NCBI RefSeq assembly: GCF_019688735.1
Contig: NZ_JAIFYA010000005.1
Location: forward strand, 1 to 64,000
Direction of reading: 5' to 3'
DNA length: 64,000 bases
From: Thermosulfurimonas sp. F29
GTDB taxonomy: Bacteria; Desulfobacterota; Thermodesulfobacteria; Thermodesulfobacteriales; Thermodesulfobacteriaceae
Position 1 is the stretch's first letter; the number at the start of each line of letters is the position of its first letter. The notes under the pieces were generated by a model, which saw only the letters and a list, made by a program, of their open reading frames with translations, was not told the origin of the DNA and searched no databases. Made by a program: the position numbers and the translations under genes. This document shows positions 30,620-38,823 of the stretch, one piece after another.

Positions 30620-31545
30620 TTTTTCTCCACAAAGAATGGAACATGTAAAACACAATTCTTTTGCGCTGTAAAATTCATCTTTCCCACTAGTTTTCCTGCT
30701 GAAAAATAATCCGGCTTAAAGCAGATGCCATTTTTATACTGACAGTATAATGGTCCGAATCCTATGATGTATTTTTTGTTTAAAGCGCTTATTTTTAAAA
30801 TTATGGAAGCAACCGGATACATGAGTAATTTCTCTTCCGGATGGATATATATAATATCGTCTTTATTGTTATAAATGCTCTTGATCAATTCTTTTGTGTT
30901 CCGGCATTTTGTGATCTGGAAGTTCAATTTTGTTTTTTGTTTTATTATGTTTTTTATTTCTTTTAATGAAAGACAATCATCCATACAGATCGCTTTTATT
31001 CCGGAATTGTGGTCGAATTTTAGCGTATCTAAGGCTTTTAAGAGAAGGGAGGCTTCGTGGTCCGGCGATGGTTTTATGTAAATTCCGCAAGCTTTTTCCT
31101 TAATAGGTTCAAAAAGCAAGCATGCATATATTGATGCCTTCGAATTTATTTTCATATCGGTTTGAAGATACTGTATCGCTTTCGGGCCGACGGCCAGAAT
31201 GACATCCGGTTTGAAGTATTTCAGTTCTGTCCTTAAAAAGGGGGTTTCGGGTAATAAGACGGCCTTGATCTTTCGTTGCGGAAAATTTCTGGAGCTTTCC
31301 TCTTTAAAGCCCCGGTAAAAGTCATAGAAGGGTTTAAGTTCGGAGGAGAGAATAACGAGCACTTTTTCGGCATGGACATATTTTTCGGCATGGACATAAT
31401 GACATATAGAGAAGCAGAAGATGAAAATCAGGAGGGATAGACGGGCCAGGTCTCTTTTTCGTGGGACGCCCCCTCTCCAATGAAGCAGGGTAATACCGAT
31501 TTTTCTCCTCCTTTTTTCATTTCTTGAATTGAACAGTTTCTGCAA
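30616..31545 (-). CDS. ABC-type substrate-binding-like protein paired with the kinase
   Basis: About 310 residues. A hydrophobic segment (LARLSLLIFIFCFSICHYV) leads to a periplasmic-binding fold of the PF04392-like type: VLVILSSELKPFYDFYRGFKEE, DVILAVGPKAIQYLQTD, then GIYIKPSPDHEASLLLKAL and FSAGKLVGKMNF. It has no transporter genes nearby and overlaps the kinase gene, so it may serve as a sensing subunit. The start is uncertain: TTG at 31545 is used, but the only good AAGGAGGAG lies downstream. An 18-bp tandem duplication repeats YVHAEK at the cleavage site (31363-31398). AT-rich. Confidence 0.75.
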   Translation of the reverse strand: MQKLFNSRNEKRRRKIGITLLHWRGGVPRKRDLARLSLLIFIFCFSICHYVHAEKYVHAEKVLVILSSELKPFYDFYRGFKEESSRNFPQRKIKAVLLPETPFLRTELKYFKPDVILAVGPKAIQYLQTDMKINSKASIYACLLFEPIKEKACGIYIKPSPDHEASLLLKALDTLKFDHNSGIKAICMDDCLSLKEIKNIIKQKTKLNFQITKCRNTKELIKSIYNNKDDIIYIHPEEKLLMYPVASIILKISALNKKYIIGFGPLYCQYKNGICFKPDYFSAGKLVGKMNFTAQKNCVLHVPFFVEKK

Positions 31546-31601
31546 AGCCGATCGTTAAATATAATCTTTGGTTTCGGATGTTGCTTTTGTATTTGTACAA
31601 C

Positions 31602-31672
31602 CAAGATTTCCGATTAAGTCCGGCTCCAGCGCTGGGGGCTTCGCCCTCCAAAACCCCAGGGGAGGGCGTTCG
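31602..31672. repeat. Dispersed repeat, copy R2 (divergent)
   Basis: Matches R1/R3 through AAGTCCGGCTCC and GCTTCGCCCTCC, then diverges. Located in the divergent promoter region between the two long operons. The rest of this 333-bp gap holds a GC-rich inverted repeat and a promoter. Confidence 0.65.
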
Positions 31673-31680
31673 AAAAATGA

Positions 31681-31750
31681 CCCCTCCCTAACCCTCCCTT
31701 CAAAGGGGAGGGAACAAATTCCCCCCTTTGTGAGGGGGGGCCGGGGGATT
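31681..31750. repeat. GC-rich dispersed inverted-repeat element (copy B)
   Basis: CCCTCCC...AAAGGGGAGGGAACAAATT...CCCCCCTTTGTGAGGGGGGG, the same architecture as 18723-18786 and 59198-59268. Confidence 0.5.
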
Positions 31751-31816
31751 TGCTGTTCCTTCATAAGAGGGCAAGAGGTAATACGCTTCCTTTTTCGAAC
31801 ACTCCCCAGTTCCCTG

Positions 31817-31844
31817 TTGACATTTTTGCGTGTTTGCGTATAGA
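31817..31844 (+). promoter_or_regulatory. Sigma-70-type promoter of the dsbC-gspK-ntrC-parA-gspD operon
   Basis: TTGACA (31817-31822) and TATAGA (31839-31844) separated by 16 bp, about 30 bp upstream of the AGGAGAGG ribosome-binding site at 31868. A consensus -35 box and good -10 box. No convincing -24/-12 sigma-54 promoter was seen nearby despite the NtrC-type regulator in the operon. Confidence 0.7.
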
Positions 31845-31878
31845 TGGATTTAAATCATGCGCGGTCAGGAGAGGTTTC

Positions 31879-32655
31879 ATGAGTAAAGCGTACCGGATTG
31901 GGATGGTGATAGTCATGGTTTTGTTGTCGGTTGCGGTTTTATGGCCGGGCAGTATTCGGGCCCGATCCTCCTGCCCACAGGCCGAAAGCGTGGAGCAGGC
32001 TTTGTTGCAGATCTGGCCGCGGGCCAGGGGACGCCTACGGGTGGAAAGGGTACGGCCCCTGAAAGAATGGCCGGATTTCTGTGAAGCCGCGGTTTCCTTT
32101 GGAGGGCCTTTCAGGAGCTTCGTTTATATCCATCGGGATGGACATTTCGCCTTCGTCGGGCAGTTGCTGGACCTGAAAAAGGGGGAAAATATCACCCGAA
32201 AACACATGGCCTCCCTCAAGGTGCTGAATCCGATAGAAATACTGCGTCTCGAGGGAGCGGTGGGATATATCTGGGGAGAGTCCGGGGGAAAATCCGTTTA
32301 TTTCATCATGGATCCCGATTGCCCTTTCTGCAAGAGAATGCTTCCTGTACTTGAAAGTCTGGTAAATAAAAAGCTGATTAGAGTGAAGGTAATTTACTAT
32401 CCCCTGGAAAAGATACATCCCGACGCCGGGAAAAAAGCTATTTCTCTTATCTGTGACCAAAAATCGCCTCTCGTTCTTCTGAAAGAATATAAACCGGGTA
32501 ATATGTGTGAGGAGGGAAGAAAGAAGATCGAGTATGCTAAAAGAGTATTGCGTTCCCTGAACATAACCGCCGTGCCCGTTTTAATCCGGCCGGACGGACG
32601 GATGCTAAAAGGACAGGCCTCTGCGGCCAGAATCAAAACCTTTCTTTTAAAGTAA
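31879..32655 (+). CDS. DsbC/DsbG-like thiol-disulfide interchange protein
   Basis: About 258 residues from ATG 31879 (AGGAGAGG upstream). A signal peptide (GMVIVMVLLSVAVLWPGSIR, cleaved near ARS) is followed by a DsbC-N-like dimerisation part (GHFAFVGQLLDLKKGENIT) and a thioredoxin domain. The active site is DPDCPFCKRM (Cys148, Cys151) and the cis-Pro region is ITAVPVLIRPDGR. This periplasmic enzyme isomerises or reduces disulfides. It suits the Cys-rich exported proteins and cytochrome encoded here. First gene of the plus-strand operon. Confidence 0.88.
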   Translation: MSKAYRIGMVIVMVLLSVAVLWPGSIRARSSCPQAESVEQALLQIWPRARGRLRVERVRPLKEWPDFCEAAVSFGGPFRSFVYIHRDGHFAFVGQLLDLKKGENITRKHMASLKVLNPIEILRLEGAVGYIWGESGGKSVYFIMDPDCPFCKRMLPVLESLVNKKLIRVKVIYYPLEKIHPDAGKKAISLICDQKSPLVLLKEYKPGNMCEEGRKKIEYAKRVLRSLNITAVPVLIRPDGRMLKGQASAARIKTFLLK

Positions 32656-32661
32656 CCGGAA

Positions 32662-33237
32662 GTGCTCCTGGCCCTGATTTTAGTGTTATTGTTGACCGTG
32701 GAATTTTTTTCCTCGGAATCCATAAGAAGATACCGGGAGGCCTCCCTTTTAAATACTGCCTTCCTGGATCACTCCGAAGCGACCATGTTAAAAGATTCTT
32801 TATTGGAAATCGTACTGAAAAACCCCTTTCACGGATCCGTAGAGTATAAACTCGACGAATTTAAAGCCGTGGTCAGAATTGAAGACAGTAGCGATAAACC
32901 GAATCTAAACAATCTTTCCCTTCAAGAATTATCCGATATTTTGCTGGATACGGATTTGCCCGAAGAAAGCATAGAAGGAATACTTCAGAATTTCGAGGAC
33001 TTGAAGGCAAACAACCAAACAATTGGAAGTCTGGACGATGTCGTTAAATATAAATTAATAGATGCTTATTCATTCTGGATAAAACCCGGACTGTACAGAT
33101 ATTTTACTGTCTATTCGGAGGAATCGTTTAGAATTTTTATGGCTATCTATTATCACGGCAGGCGGTATGTTTTTTTTATTATCGTTGGACCTCATAACAA
33201 AATTTTATTTGAAAAAAAGAATAGCCTGGAGTTCTAG
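32662..33237 (+). CDS. GspK-like minor pseudopilin or inner-membrane protein
   Basis: 191 residues starting at GTG 32662, 6 bp after the previous stop. The N-terminus is a hydrophobic helix (LLALILVLLLTVEFFSSES). The VRIEDSSDKPNLNNLSLQEL motif and a following helical segment resemble GspK (the 'D..GK.NLN' region). The usual short prepilin leader is missing because an in-frame stop lies 2 codons upstream. In the next frame the preceding codons read KVTG, which would supply a leader end only after a frameshift. Assignment is tentative; position between dsbC and ntrC in a T2SS operon supports it. Confidence 0.55.
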   Translation: MLLALILVLLLTVEFFSSESIRRYREASLLNTAFLDHSEATMLKDSLLEIVLKNPFHGSVEYKLDEFKAVVRIEDSSDKPNLNNLSLQELSDILLDTDLPEESIEGILQNFEDLKANNQTIGSLDDVVKYKLIDAYSFWIKPGLYRYFTVYSEESFRIFMAIYYHGRRYVFFIIVGPHNKILFEKKNSLEF

Positions 33238-33243
33238 ATAGTT

Positions 33244-34602
33244 ATGGCCAGGATTCTTGTGGTGGATGACGAAGAAAAGATGTGTGAAATATTGAAAATG
33301 ATGTTGAGTTTTAAGGGGCATTCAGTTGATGTAGCTTACAATGGTCGTGAAGCTCTGGAGAAGATTAGAGACAGTTTTTATGATCTGGTTATTGCCGACA
33401 TAAAGATGCCGGAAATGGACGGCAGGAAATTGCTGGAGGAGATCAAGAAGCTCGAAATAGCGATACCGGTGGTGTTTATTACGGCTTACGCTTCGGTGGA
33501 GGACGCCGTGGAGGCCATGAGGGCCGGGGCCGTAGATTACATACCGAAGCCCTTTACGGAGGAGAGGATCTTTCTCACCGTGGAAAGGGCCCTGGGTATA
33601 TCCAGACTCATATCCGAAAAGGAGGCTCTGGCCAGGGAACTGGAGAGGAAGACCTTTCCCGAGGACATAGTGTGTGTCTCTCCGGCCATGCGGAAGGTGA
33701 TGGACCTTGTGGAGAGGGTAGCCGCGCAGAGGAACACCACCGTCCTGATCCTGGGAGAGTCGGGGGTGGGGAAGGAGGTGGTGGCGAAACATCTCCATCG
33801 AAGGAGCCCGCGGGCGAAGGGGAGGTTTGTGGCTATAAATTGTGCGGCGGTGCCCGAGAACCTGCTCGAGGCCGAGCTTTTCGGTTACGAACGGGGAGCC
33901 TTTACCGGGGCGGCGAGCCGGAAGAAGGGAGTGTTCGAAGTGGCCCATGGTGGGACCGTGTTCCTGGACGAGGTGGGGGACATTCCCCTGGAGGCGCAGG
34001 CCAAGCTTTTAAGGGTGCTACAGGAGCGGAAGATACAGAGACTCGGTGGGCTGGAAGAGATCCCCATCGATGTGAGGATCGTCGCGGCCACCCACAAGGA
34101 CCTGAAGGCCATGGTGGAGGAAGGGACCTTTCGGGAGGACCTGTATTACAGGATCAATGTTTTTCCCATCTACATTCCCCCTCTCCGGGAGAGGCGGGAA
34201 GACATAATTCCGCTGGCCGAACATTTTATCCGCCGGTTCGTGGGGCCGAAGGTCTCGGGTCCGTTGCTCACGCCGGGGGCGAAGAAACTCCTGTTGAGTT
34301 ATTCCTTCCCCGGCAATGTGCGCGAGCTGGCCAATGCCTGCGAAAGGGCCCTAATTCTGGCCGGAGGGGAATTGCCCCTGACGGTGGAACATTTTGATTT
34401 TCTTTACGCTCAGTCTCCCGGAAGCAGGTCCCGACGGTTCGAACTGCCGCCGGAAGGGATTTCCCTGGAGGAACTGGAAAAGGAATTGATTCGCCAGGCC
34501 CTGGATCGCACGGGGGGTAATCAGAGCGCCGCGGCCAGGCTTCTCGGTCTCACCCGATCGAAGTTTCGCACGCGCATGAAAATGCTCGAGGAAGATAAAT
34601 GA
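33244..34602 (+). CDS. NtrC-family sigma-54-dependent response regulator
   Basis: 452 residues. Receiver domain with D52 in ADIKMPEMDG, acidic pair VVDDEE and Lys in YIPKPF. Central AAA+ domain with Walker A GESGVGKE (171-178), GAFTGA (218-223) for sigma-54 contact, and Walker B GGTVFLDEVGD. A Fis-type HTH ends the protein (GGNQSAAARLLGLTRSKFRTRM). The likely partner is the kinase at 29288-30619, transcribed divergently. Its stop overlaps the parA start by 4 bp. Confidence 0.96.
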   Translation: MARILVVDDEEKMCEILKMMLSFKGHSVDVAYNGREALEKIRDSFYDLVIADIKMPEMDGRKLLEEIKKLEIAIPVVFITAYASVEDAVEAMRAGAVDYIPKPFTEERIFLTVERALGISRLISEKEALARELERKTFPEDIVCVSPAMRKVMDLVERVAAQRNTTVLILGESGVGKEVVAKHLHRRSPRAKGRFVAINCAAVPENLLEAELFGYERGAFTGAASRKKGVFEVAHGGTVFLDEVGDIPLEAQAKLLRVLQERKIQRLGGLEEIPIDVRIVAATHKDLKAMVEEGTFREDLYYRINVFPIYIPPLRERREDIIPLAEHFIRRFVGPKVSGPLLTPGAKKLLLSYSFPGNVRELANACERALILAGGELPLTVEHFDFLYAQSPGSRSRRFELPPEGISLEELEKELIRQALDRTGGNQSAAARLLGLTRSKFRTRMKMLEEDK

Positions 34603-35351
34603 AAGTAATCGTGGTGGCCAACCAGAAGGGTGGGGTGGGGAAAACCTCGCTGGTGTTTCACCTGGCACATGCGATTTCCGAGGAAGGCGGGAGGGTAATG
34701 GTTATCGATCTGGATCCCCAGGGCAACCTTTCGTGGTGTCTGCGCCGGAGGACGGAGGAGGCCTGCCCCGCGGCGGAGATCTTCGAGCGGGAGGTGCTGG
34801 AAGCCGAGCCCTGCACCGAACGCATTCTTCTAGTGGCTTCCAACATAAAACTGGCTCGCTACGAGGCCGCCCCCGGGGGAATGCGGATTTACTTTAAGTT
34901 GCGCAGGGCCCTGGAGAGACACCGGGAAAACCCGGAGGCGGATTATGTGTTGATAGACTGTCCACCTTCTCTGGGTTTGTTTTCGCTGGCGGCGCTGGTG
35001 GCAGGGCACAGGGTGGTTATTCCCATGCGCACCGAAATCTTTTCGGTCTCCGGTCTGGGAGATCTCCTCAATGTAGTGGAAGAGGTGAGGGAAAGCGTGA
35101 ATCCCGGGCTTGAGGTGGCCGGTATAGTGATGAACGCGGTGAGTTCCCGTACCCGGGTGGCGCAGAGCACTCTGGAGGAGCTTGCGGAATTGTCGGAGGA
35201 GCTTTCCCTCCCCGTGCTGGCCGTCCTTCCGGCCACGGTTCGATTGGAGGAGGCCCTGCGGGAAGGAATTCCGGTCTGGAGACTTAAGGAGGCCGGTCCC
35301 ATGGGGACCAGAATAAGAAAGGAAATCGGTAAAATATTGAACTCCTTATGA
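34599..35351 (+). CDS. parA: ParA/Soj-family partition ATPase
   Basis: 250 residues with a deviant Walker A (ANQKGGVGKTSLVFHL), VMVIDLDPQGNLSWCL, and YVLIDCPPSLGLFSLAAL. There is no N-terminal HTH, so it is the type Ib/Soj form. It is paired with a small ribbon-helix-helix gene 13 bp downstream, the usual ParA/ParG- or ParB-like layout. It segregates the plasmid by moving on the nucleoid. The start overlaps the NtrC-like gene (ATGA) and the operon continues into gspD. Confidence 0.93.
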   Translation: MKVIVVANQKGGVGKTSLVFHLAHAISEEGGRVMVIDLDPQGNLSWCLRRRTEEACPAAEIFEREVLEAEPCTERILLVASNIKLARYEAAPGGMRIYFKLRRALERHRENPEADYVLIDCPPSLGLFSLAALVAGHRVVIPMRTEIFSVSGLGDLLNVVEEVRESVNPGLEVAGIVMNAVSSRTRVAQSTLEELAELSEELSLPVLAVLPATVRLEEALREGIPVWRLKEAGPMGTRIRKEIGKILNSL

Positions 35352-35364
35352 CAGGGAGGCAATC

Positions 35365-35577
35365 ATGTCGAAAGGGTTGGTGAGCGAACTGCTCAGGCAG
35401 AAAAAAAGGGAGGCCGGGAATAAAGGGCAAAACCCGGAGGTACCCTACAAACGCACCACCATCTGCCTGCCGGAAGATCTCCACAGAAGGCTCAAGGTAC
35501 TTGCCGCCGAACAGGGCCGGGGCCTCAATGAGCTCATGCTGGAGTTGATCATCAAAGGCCTGGGAGAGAATCAATGA
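35365..35577 (+). CDS. Small ribbon-helix-helix DNA-binding protein (partition partner)
   Basis: 70 residues. A flexible Lys-rich N-terminus (LVSELLRQKKREAGNKG) is followed by an RHH fold: YKRTTICLPEDLHRRLKVLAAEQGRGLNELMLELIIKGL. Position after parA suggests a ParG/ParB-type centromere-binding and repressor role. It has AGGGAGG upstream. Its stop overlaps gspD by 4 bp. No centromere repeats were seen next to it. Confidence 0.8.
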   Translation: MSKGLVSELLRQKKREAGNKGQNPEVPYKRTTICLPEDLHRRLKVLAAEQGRGLNELMLELIIKGLGENQ

Positions 35578-37670
35578 AGTCCCTGATCCTTCTCCTGTGT
35601 TCCCTCCTTCTGTTCGTCTCGTGTTCCATTCACCCAAAGAAGACCCCTCCTCTCAGCCCTAAGGGTCCCTCCTTTCCGTCCGACCGGGAGAGTCAGGGAA
35701 GGTTTTCGACCGCGAACCCGCGGGTGAGTCCGCAAAAAATTTTGTCGGAGGAGGATGGGGACGACAGACGGAAGGAAAATGTCGGGACGGATAAAACCGT
35801 TCCGGAAGGGAAACACACGGTCGCTCCCCCGGAGGCTCCCGAGATCTTATCTCTACAGAAAAGGCACTATCGAATTGCTTCCGGCAAGCCCCTGTCCGTT
35901 TCTTTAGACATGGAGGGGGCGGACTTACTGGATTTTCTGGATCTGATTCTTTTAAAGACCCTTCATCTGAATTATGCCGTGGATCCTGCGGCCAGGGCCA
36001 AGATTACCGCGCACATTAAAGGCGATTTCAGCCCCGAGGAATTAATCGAAATAGTCAGGGCCGTTCTGGAATTGCATGCTCTGGATCTGGTTCAGGACGG
36101 AAAGATCTGGCGCGTAATTCCCGATCGCAAACGGGGAGAGGTGGGAGCCGGGCCCGGTTTCCTGATCGTGAGACCCAGGTATGCTTCGGCAACCAGTCTG
36201 GTGCTTCCGCTCAAGTCCTTCGTTTCCGCGCAGGGGCGTATCCTGGCGGACAGGCAAAGCAACATATTGCTGGTCGTTGATAGAGACACCAATTTACAGA
36301 AGGTCTTGCGGGTTATATCCGTCCTGGACCAGGCGAGATTCGCCCGTTTCGTTTACCGGCTCTATCCGTGTCGAGTCCTTGCCGCCGGTGATCTGGCTAA
36401 ATATGTAAGAGAATCGCTACGATCCAGTGTCCTTAAAGATAGCGGTCTCTATCAGAGGGTAGAGGTAATTCCTCTGGAAAAACTGGATACGCTACTAGTT
36501 CTTGCTCAGAACGAGGAAGAGCTTCAACGGGTCTGGCAGCTGCTTATCGATCTGGATAAGGGAGAGGTGCGCGAGGAAAGGGTCTATGTGTATCAGGTGG
36601 AGAACGGAGATGCCGAGGAAATAGCCCGTATCCTGGAGAGTGTTTTCTCGAAGGGAAATGTTTCGCGACGCAGGACGGTGATCAGGGCCAGAAAGGGAAA
36701 AACGGGGATTTCGGGAGCGGGTCTTACCGGGGAGGTGAGGATCGTTCCGGACAAGGCCAATAATTTGTTGCTTATAAGGGCCAATCCGGACGACTACAGG
36801 CGCATCCTTAGGGTGCTCAAACAGATAGATGTCGTTCCGCGGCAGGTGGTCATCGAGACTCTCATTGCGGAAGTCACTCTGAACAAGGCTCTGGAGTACG
36901 GGCTGGAGTGGTTTCTGAAGACCAACTTCCGGCTGGAGGGGCGCAGGCTGGAGGGCAATGCGGTTTTTTCCCGTGAGGGTCGGGGCCCCTTCGATCTGGG
37001 GTCGGATGTTTCGGGATTCGTCTATACCCTCTTCCGGGGGCAAAGCCTGCGGGCGCTTCTTTACGCGCTGTCGTCCGTTTCGGAGGTAAACATCCTCTCC
37101 AATCCGGTGCTCCTGGCTACTGATAATCGGAAAGCGCGTATTCAAATAGGCCAGGAGGTGCCGATCATCACTCAGAAGGTGACGAACACCTCGGCGAGCA
37201 TCCCCACGGTGACCTCCAATGTGCAATACAGGGATACGGGAATAATACTGGAGGTCAAGCCTCAGATTAATTCCAGCGGTCTGGTCAAACTGGACATTGT
37301 GCAGGAGGTAAGCACGGCGCAGAAGAATTATCTGGGCCTGGAGTCCCCCCTCTTCAGCAAAAGGAGGATCGAGACCTCGCTGGTGGTGGAGGACGGCCAG
37401 ACGGTCATTCTGGGGGGACTGATAGATACTAGGAAGGAAACGGGGAAGACCGGTGTGCCCGTCCTACGGAGAATACCCCTGGTGGGAAAGTTTTTCGAGT
37501 GGAACACCGTTTCCCGGGATCGCACCGAGTTGTTCGTGGCCATAACCCCCCGGGTGGTTCGCTCCCGCGCCGAAGCGGAGGAGGTTATGCGCAATTTCAA
37601 ACGCCGGATAAGGGAACTACAGGAATATCTTCGCGAGAAGAACTCCCGGGTCCATCCCTATGAACCTTAA
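35574..37670 (+). CDS. gspD: T2SS outer-membrane secretin GspD (lipoprotein form)
   Basis: 698 residues. The N-terminal signal MKSLILLLCSLLLFVSC contains a lipobox (LFVSC), so the secretin itself is acylated, which removes the need for a pilotin. A Pro/Ser-rich linker (25-100) precedes N0-like and N1/N2 periplasmic domains (SVSLDMEGADLLDFLDLILLK; YRRILRVLKQIDVVPRQVV). The secretin core has VPIITQKVT, YRDTGIILEVKPQI, VVEDGQTVILGGL and VPVLRRIPLVGKFF. It forms the gated exit pore. It overlaps gspL by 11 bp. Confidence 0.95.
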   Translation: MKSLILLLCSLLLFVSCSIHPKKTPPLSPKGPSFPSDRESQGRFSTANPRVSPQKILSEEDGDDRRKENVGTDKTVPEGKHTVAPPEAPEILSLQKRHYRIASGKPLSVSLDMEGADLLDFLDLILLKTLHLNYAVDPAARAKITAHIKGDFSPEELIEIVRAVLELHALDLVQDGKIWRVIPDRKRGEVGAGPGFLIVRPRYASATSLVLPLKSFVSAQGRILADRQSNILLVVDRDTNLQKVLRVISVLDQARFARFVYRLYPCRVLAAGDLAKYVRESLRSSVLKDSGLYQRVEVIPLEKLDTLLVLAQNEEELQRVWQLLIDLDKGEVREERVYVYQVENGDAEEIARILESVFSKGNVSRRRTVIRARKGKTGISGAGLTGEVRIVPDKANNLLLIRANPDDYRRILRVLKQIDVVPRQVVIETLIAEVTLNKALEYGLEWFLKTNFRLEGRRLEGNAVFSREGRGPFDLGSDVSGFVYTLFRGQSLRALLYALSSVSEVNILSNPVLLATDNRKARIQIGQEVPIITQKVTNTSASIPTVTSNVQYRDTGIILEVKPQINSSGLVKLDIVQEVSTAQKNYLGLESPLFSKRRIETSLVVEDGQTVILGGLIDTRKETGKTGVPVLRRIPLVGKFFEWNTVSRDRTELFVAITPRVVRSRAEAEEVMRNFKRRIRELQEYLREKNSRVHPYEP

Positions 37671-38823
37671 AGATCGTCTCTATCTTTTCGTGGAATTCTG
37701 GTCTCCTTCCACGGTTCCGGCCTATTTTGATGGCGAGCGTCTATGGTTGCCGGAGGAGTATCGCCGCCCTGGGCGCCTTTATTTAGGCATTTCCCATCGA
37801 TGTCTCTACTTCGGAGAGATGGAGCTTAATCTTGCGGATACCAGAAAGATAGCCGGAGCGGTGCAGCTCGAAGCCCTGCGACTTCTTTCCTTAATGGAGG
37901 AGGATGCGGAGGCGGCGGAGGTAGCTTTTTTTAAAGACAACGGCCGTGTCGTTTTCGTTTTTCAAAAACGATCCTTCTTCGAAAAACTTAAAACCCGGAT
38001 CCCCCGGGGAGTGACTCTGTGTGGGGTGTTTCCGGTGGGGCTGGCCCTCCTGGCCCGCAATCCCCGGGATGGACTGCATGCCTGGTTTCGCGAGGATCGC
38101 TGCGAGGGAATTATCGTGGAAGCGGGCAGGATTAAATCCTTTTTGCCGGCGGATCCGGTCTCCGCTGAAACCGTGGTGAAGAACTTTTCCGGGCCCCGTT
38201 TTGTCTATTCGGAGGACCAGGTCCGGGAAATGTTGCCCTGGATTGGACGGATTTGTGAGCTCCCTTCGGAAAAACTGTTAGTGTTTCAAGGATTCCCTTT
38301 TTCCGTACGCCCCAGGATTCGTCCGGCCTACCTGATTCCCTGGTGCGTGCCGCTCCTGATCCTGGGTACGAGCTTTTATCTCACCGATGTGAGCCGCCGG
38401 GAGAGACAGGCCGTTGCTGATCTCGAAAGCCGGCTCCGAATGCTTCGAATGGAGCTTAAGAAAACGGAGGAAGCGATAGAACAGTACGAGGAGAATCGCA
38501 GGATTCGAAAGGAATGGGAAAATTTTCGCAAAGGAAACTATGATTTATATAAGATTATTAAAAAACTTAGCTTAATATTCCCGGAAAATGCCTGGGTAAA
38601 TAGGTTTTCATTTAATCTTTCCCGTAAAGAGATAATTATTTCCGGGGAAGCCACGGACATTCTTTCCATAGTGAATCGAATAAAACAGGAAAAGTGGGTG
38701 GAGGATGTGCGTCTCTCGACGGTTACGCGTCAGACTTCCACGGAGAAGGAGCGTTTTTCTCTTACCATCAGGCTTGCTTCTCCTCGGGCAGTCGAATCAA
38801 AGCCTCAATCTCCAGGGAAATAG
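37660..38823 (+). CDS. gspL: T2SS inner-membrane platform protein GspL-like
   Basis: 387 residues. The cytoplasmic part (1-220) is an actin-like GspL/PilM-type domain, weakly conserved. One membrane helix (YLIPWCVPLLILGTSFYL, near 227-244) is followed by a coiled-coil and a ferredoxin-like periplasmic domain resembling PilN (NAWVNRFSFNLSRKEIIIS, DILSIVNRIKQEKWVEDVRL). It couples GspE to the platform. The last 56 bp overlap the convergent gspM-like gene. Confidence 0.75.
   Translation: MNLKDRLYLFVEFWSPSTVPAYFDGERLWLPEEYRRPGRLYLGISHRCLYFGEMELNLADTRKIAGAVQLEALRLLSLMEEDAEAAEVAFFKDNGRVVFVFQKRSFFEKLKTRIPRGVTLCGVFPVGLALLARNPRDGLHAWFREDRCEGIIVEAGRIKSFLPADPVSAETVVKNFSGPRFVYSEDQVREMLPWIGRICELPSEKLLVFQGFPFSVRPRIRPAYLIPWCVPLLILGTSFYLTDVSRRERQAVADLESRLRMLRMELKKTEEAIEQYEENRRIRKEWENFRKGNYDLYKIIKKLSLIFPENAWVNRFSFNLSRKEIIISGEATDILSIVNRIKQEKWVEDVRLSTVTRQTSTEKERFSLTIRLASPRAVESKPQSPGK

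Noticed and set aside
31546-31878. Sigma-54 (-24/-12) promoter for the NtrC-like regulator's operon.
   Set aside because: No GG-N10-GC pair with correct flanks was found by eye; the sigma-70-type TTGACA/TATAGA pair is much better.
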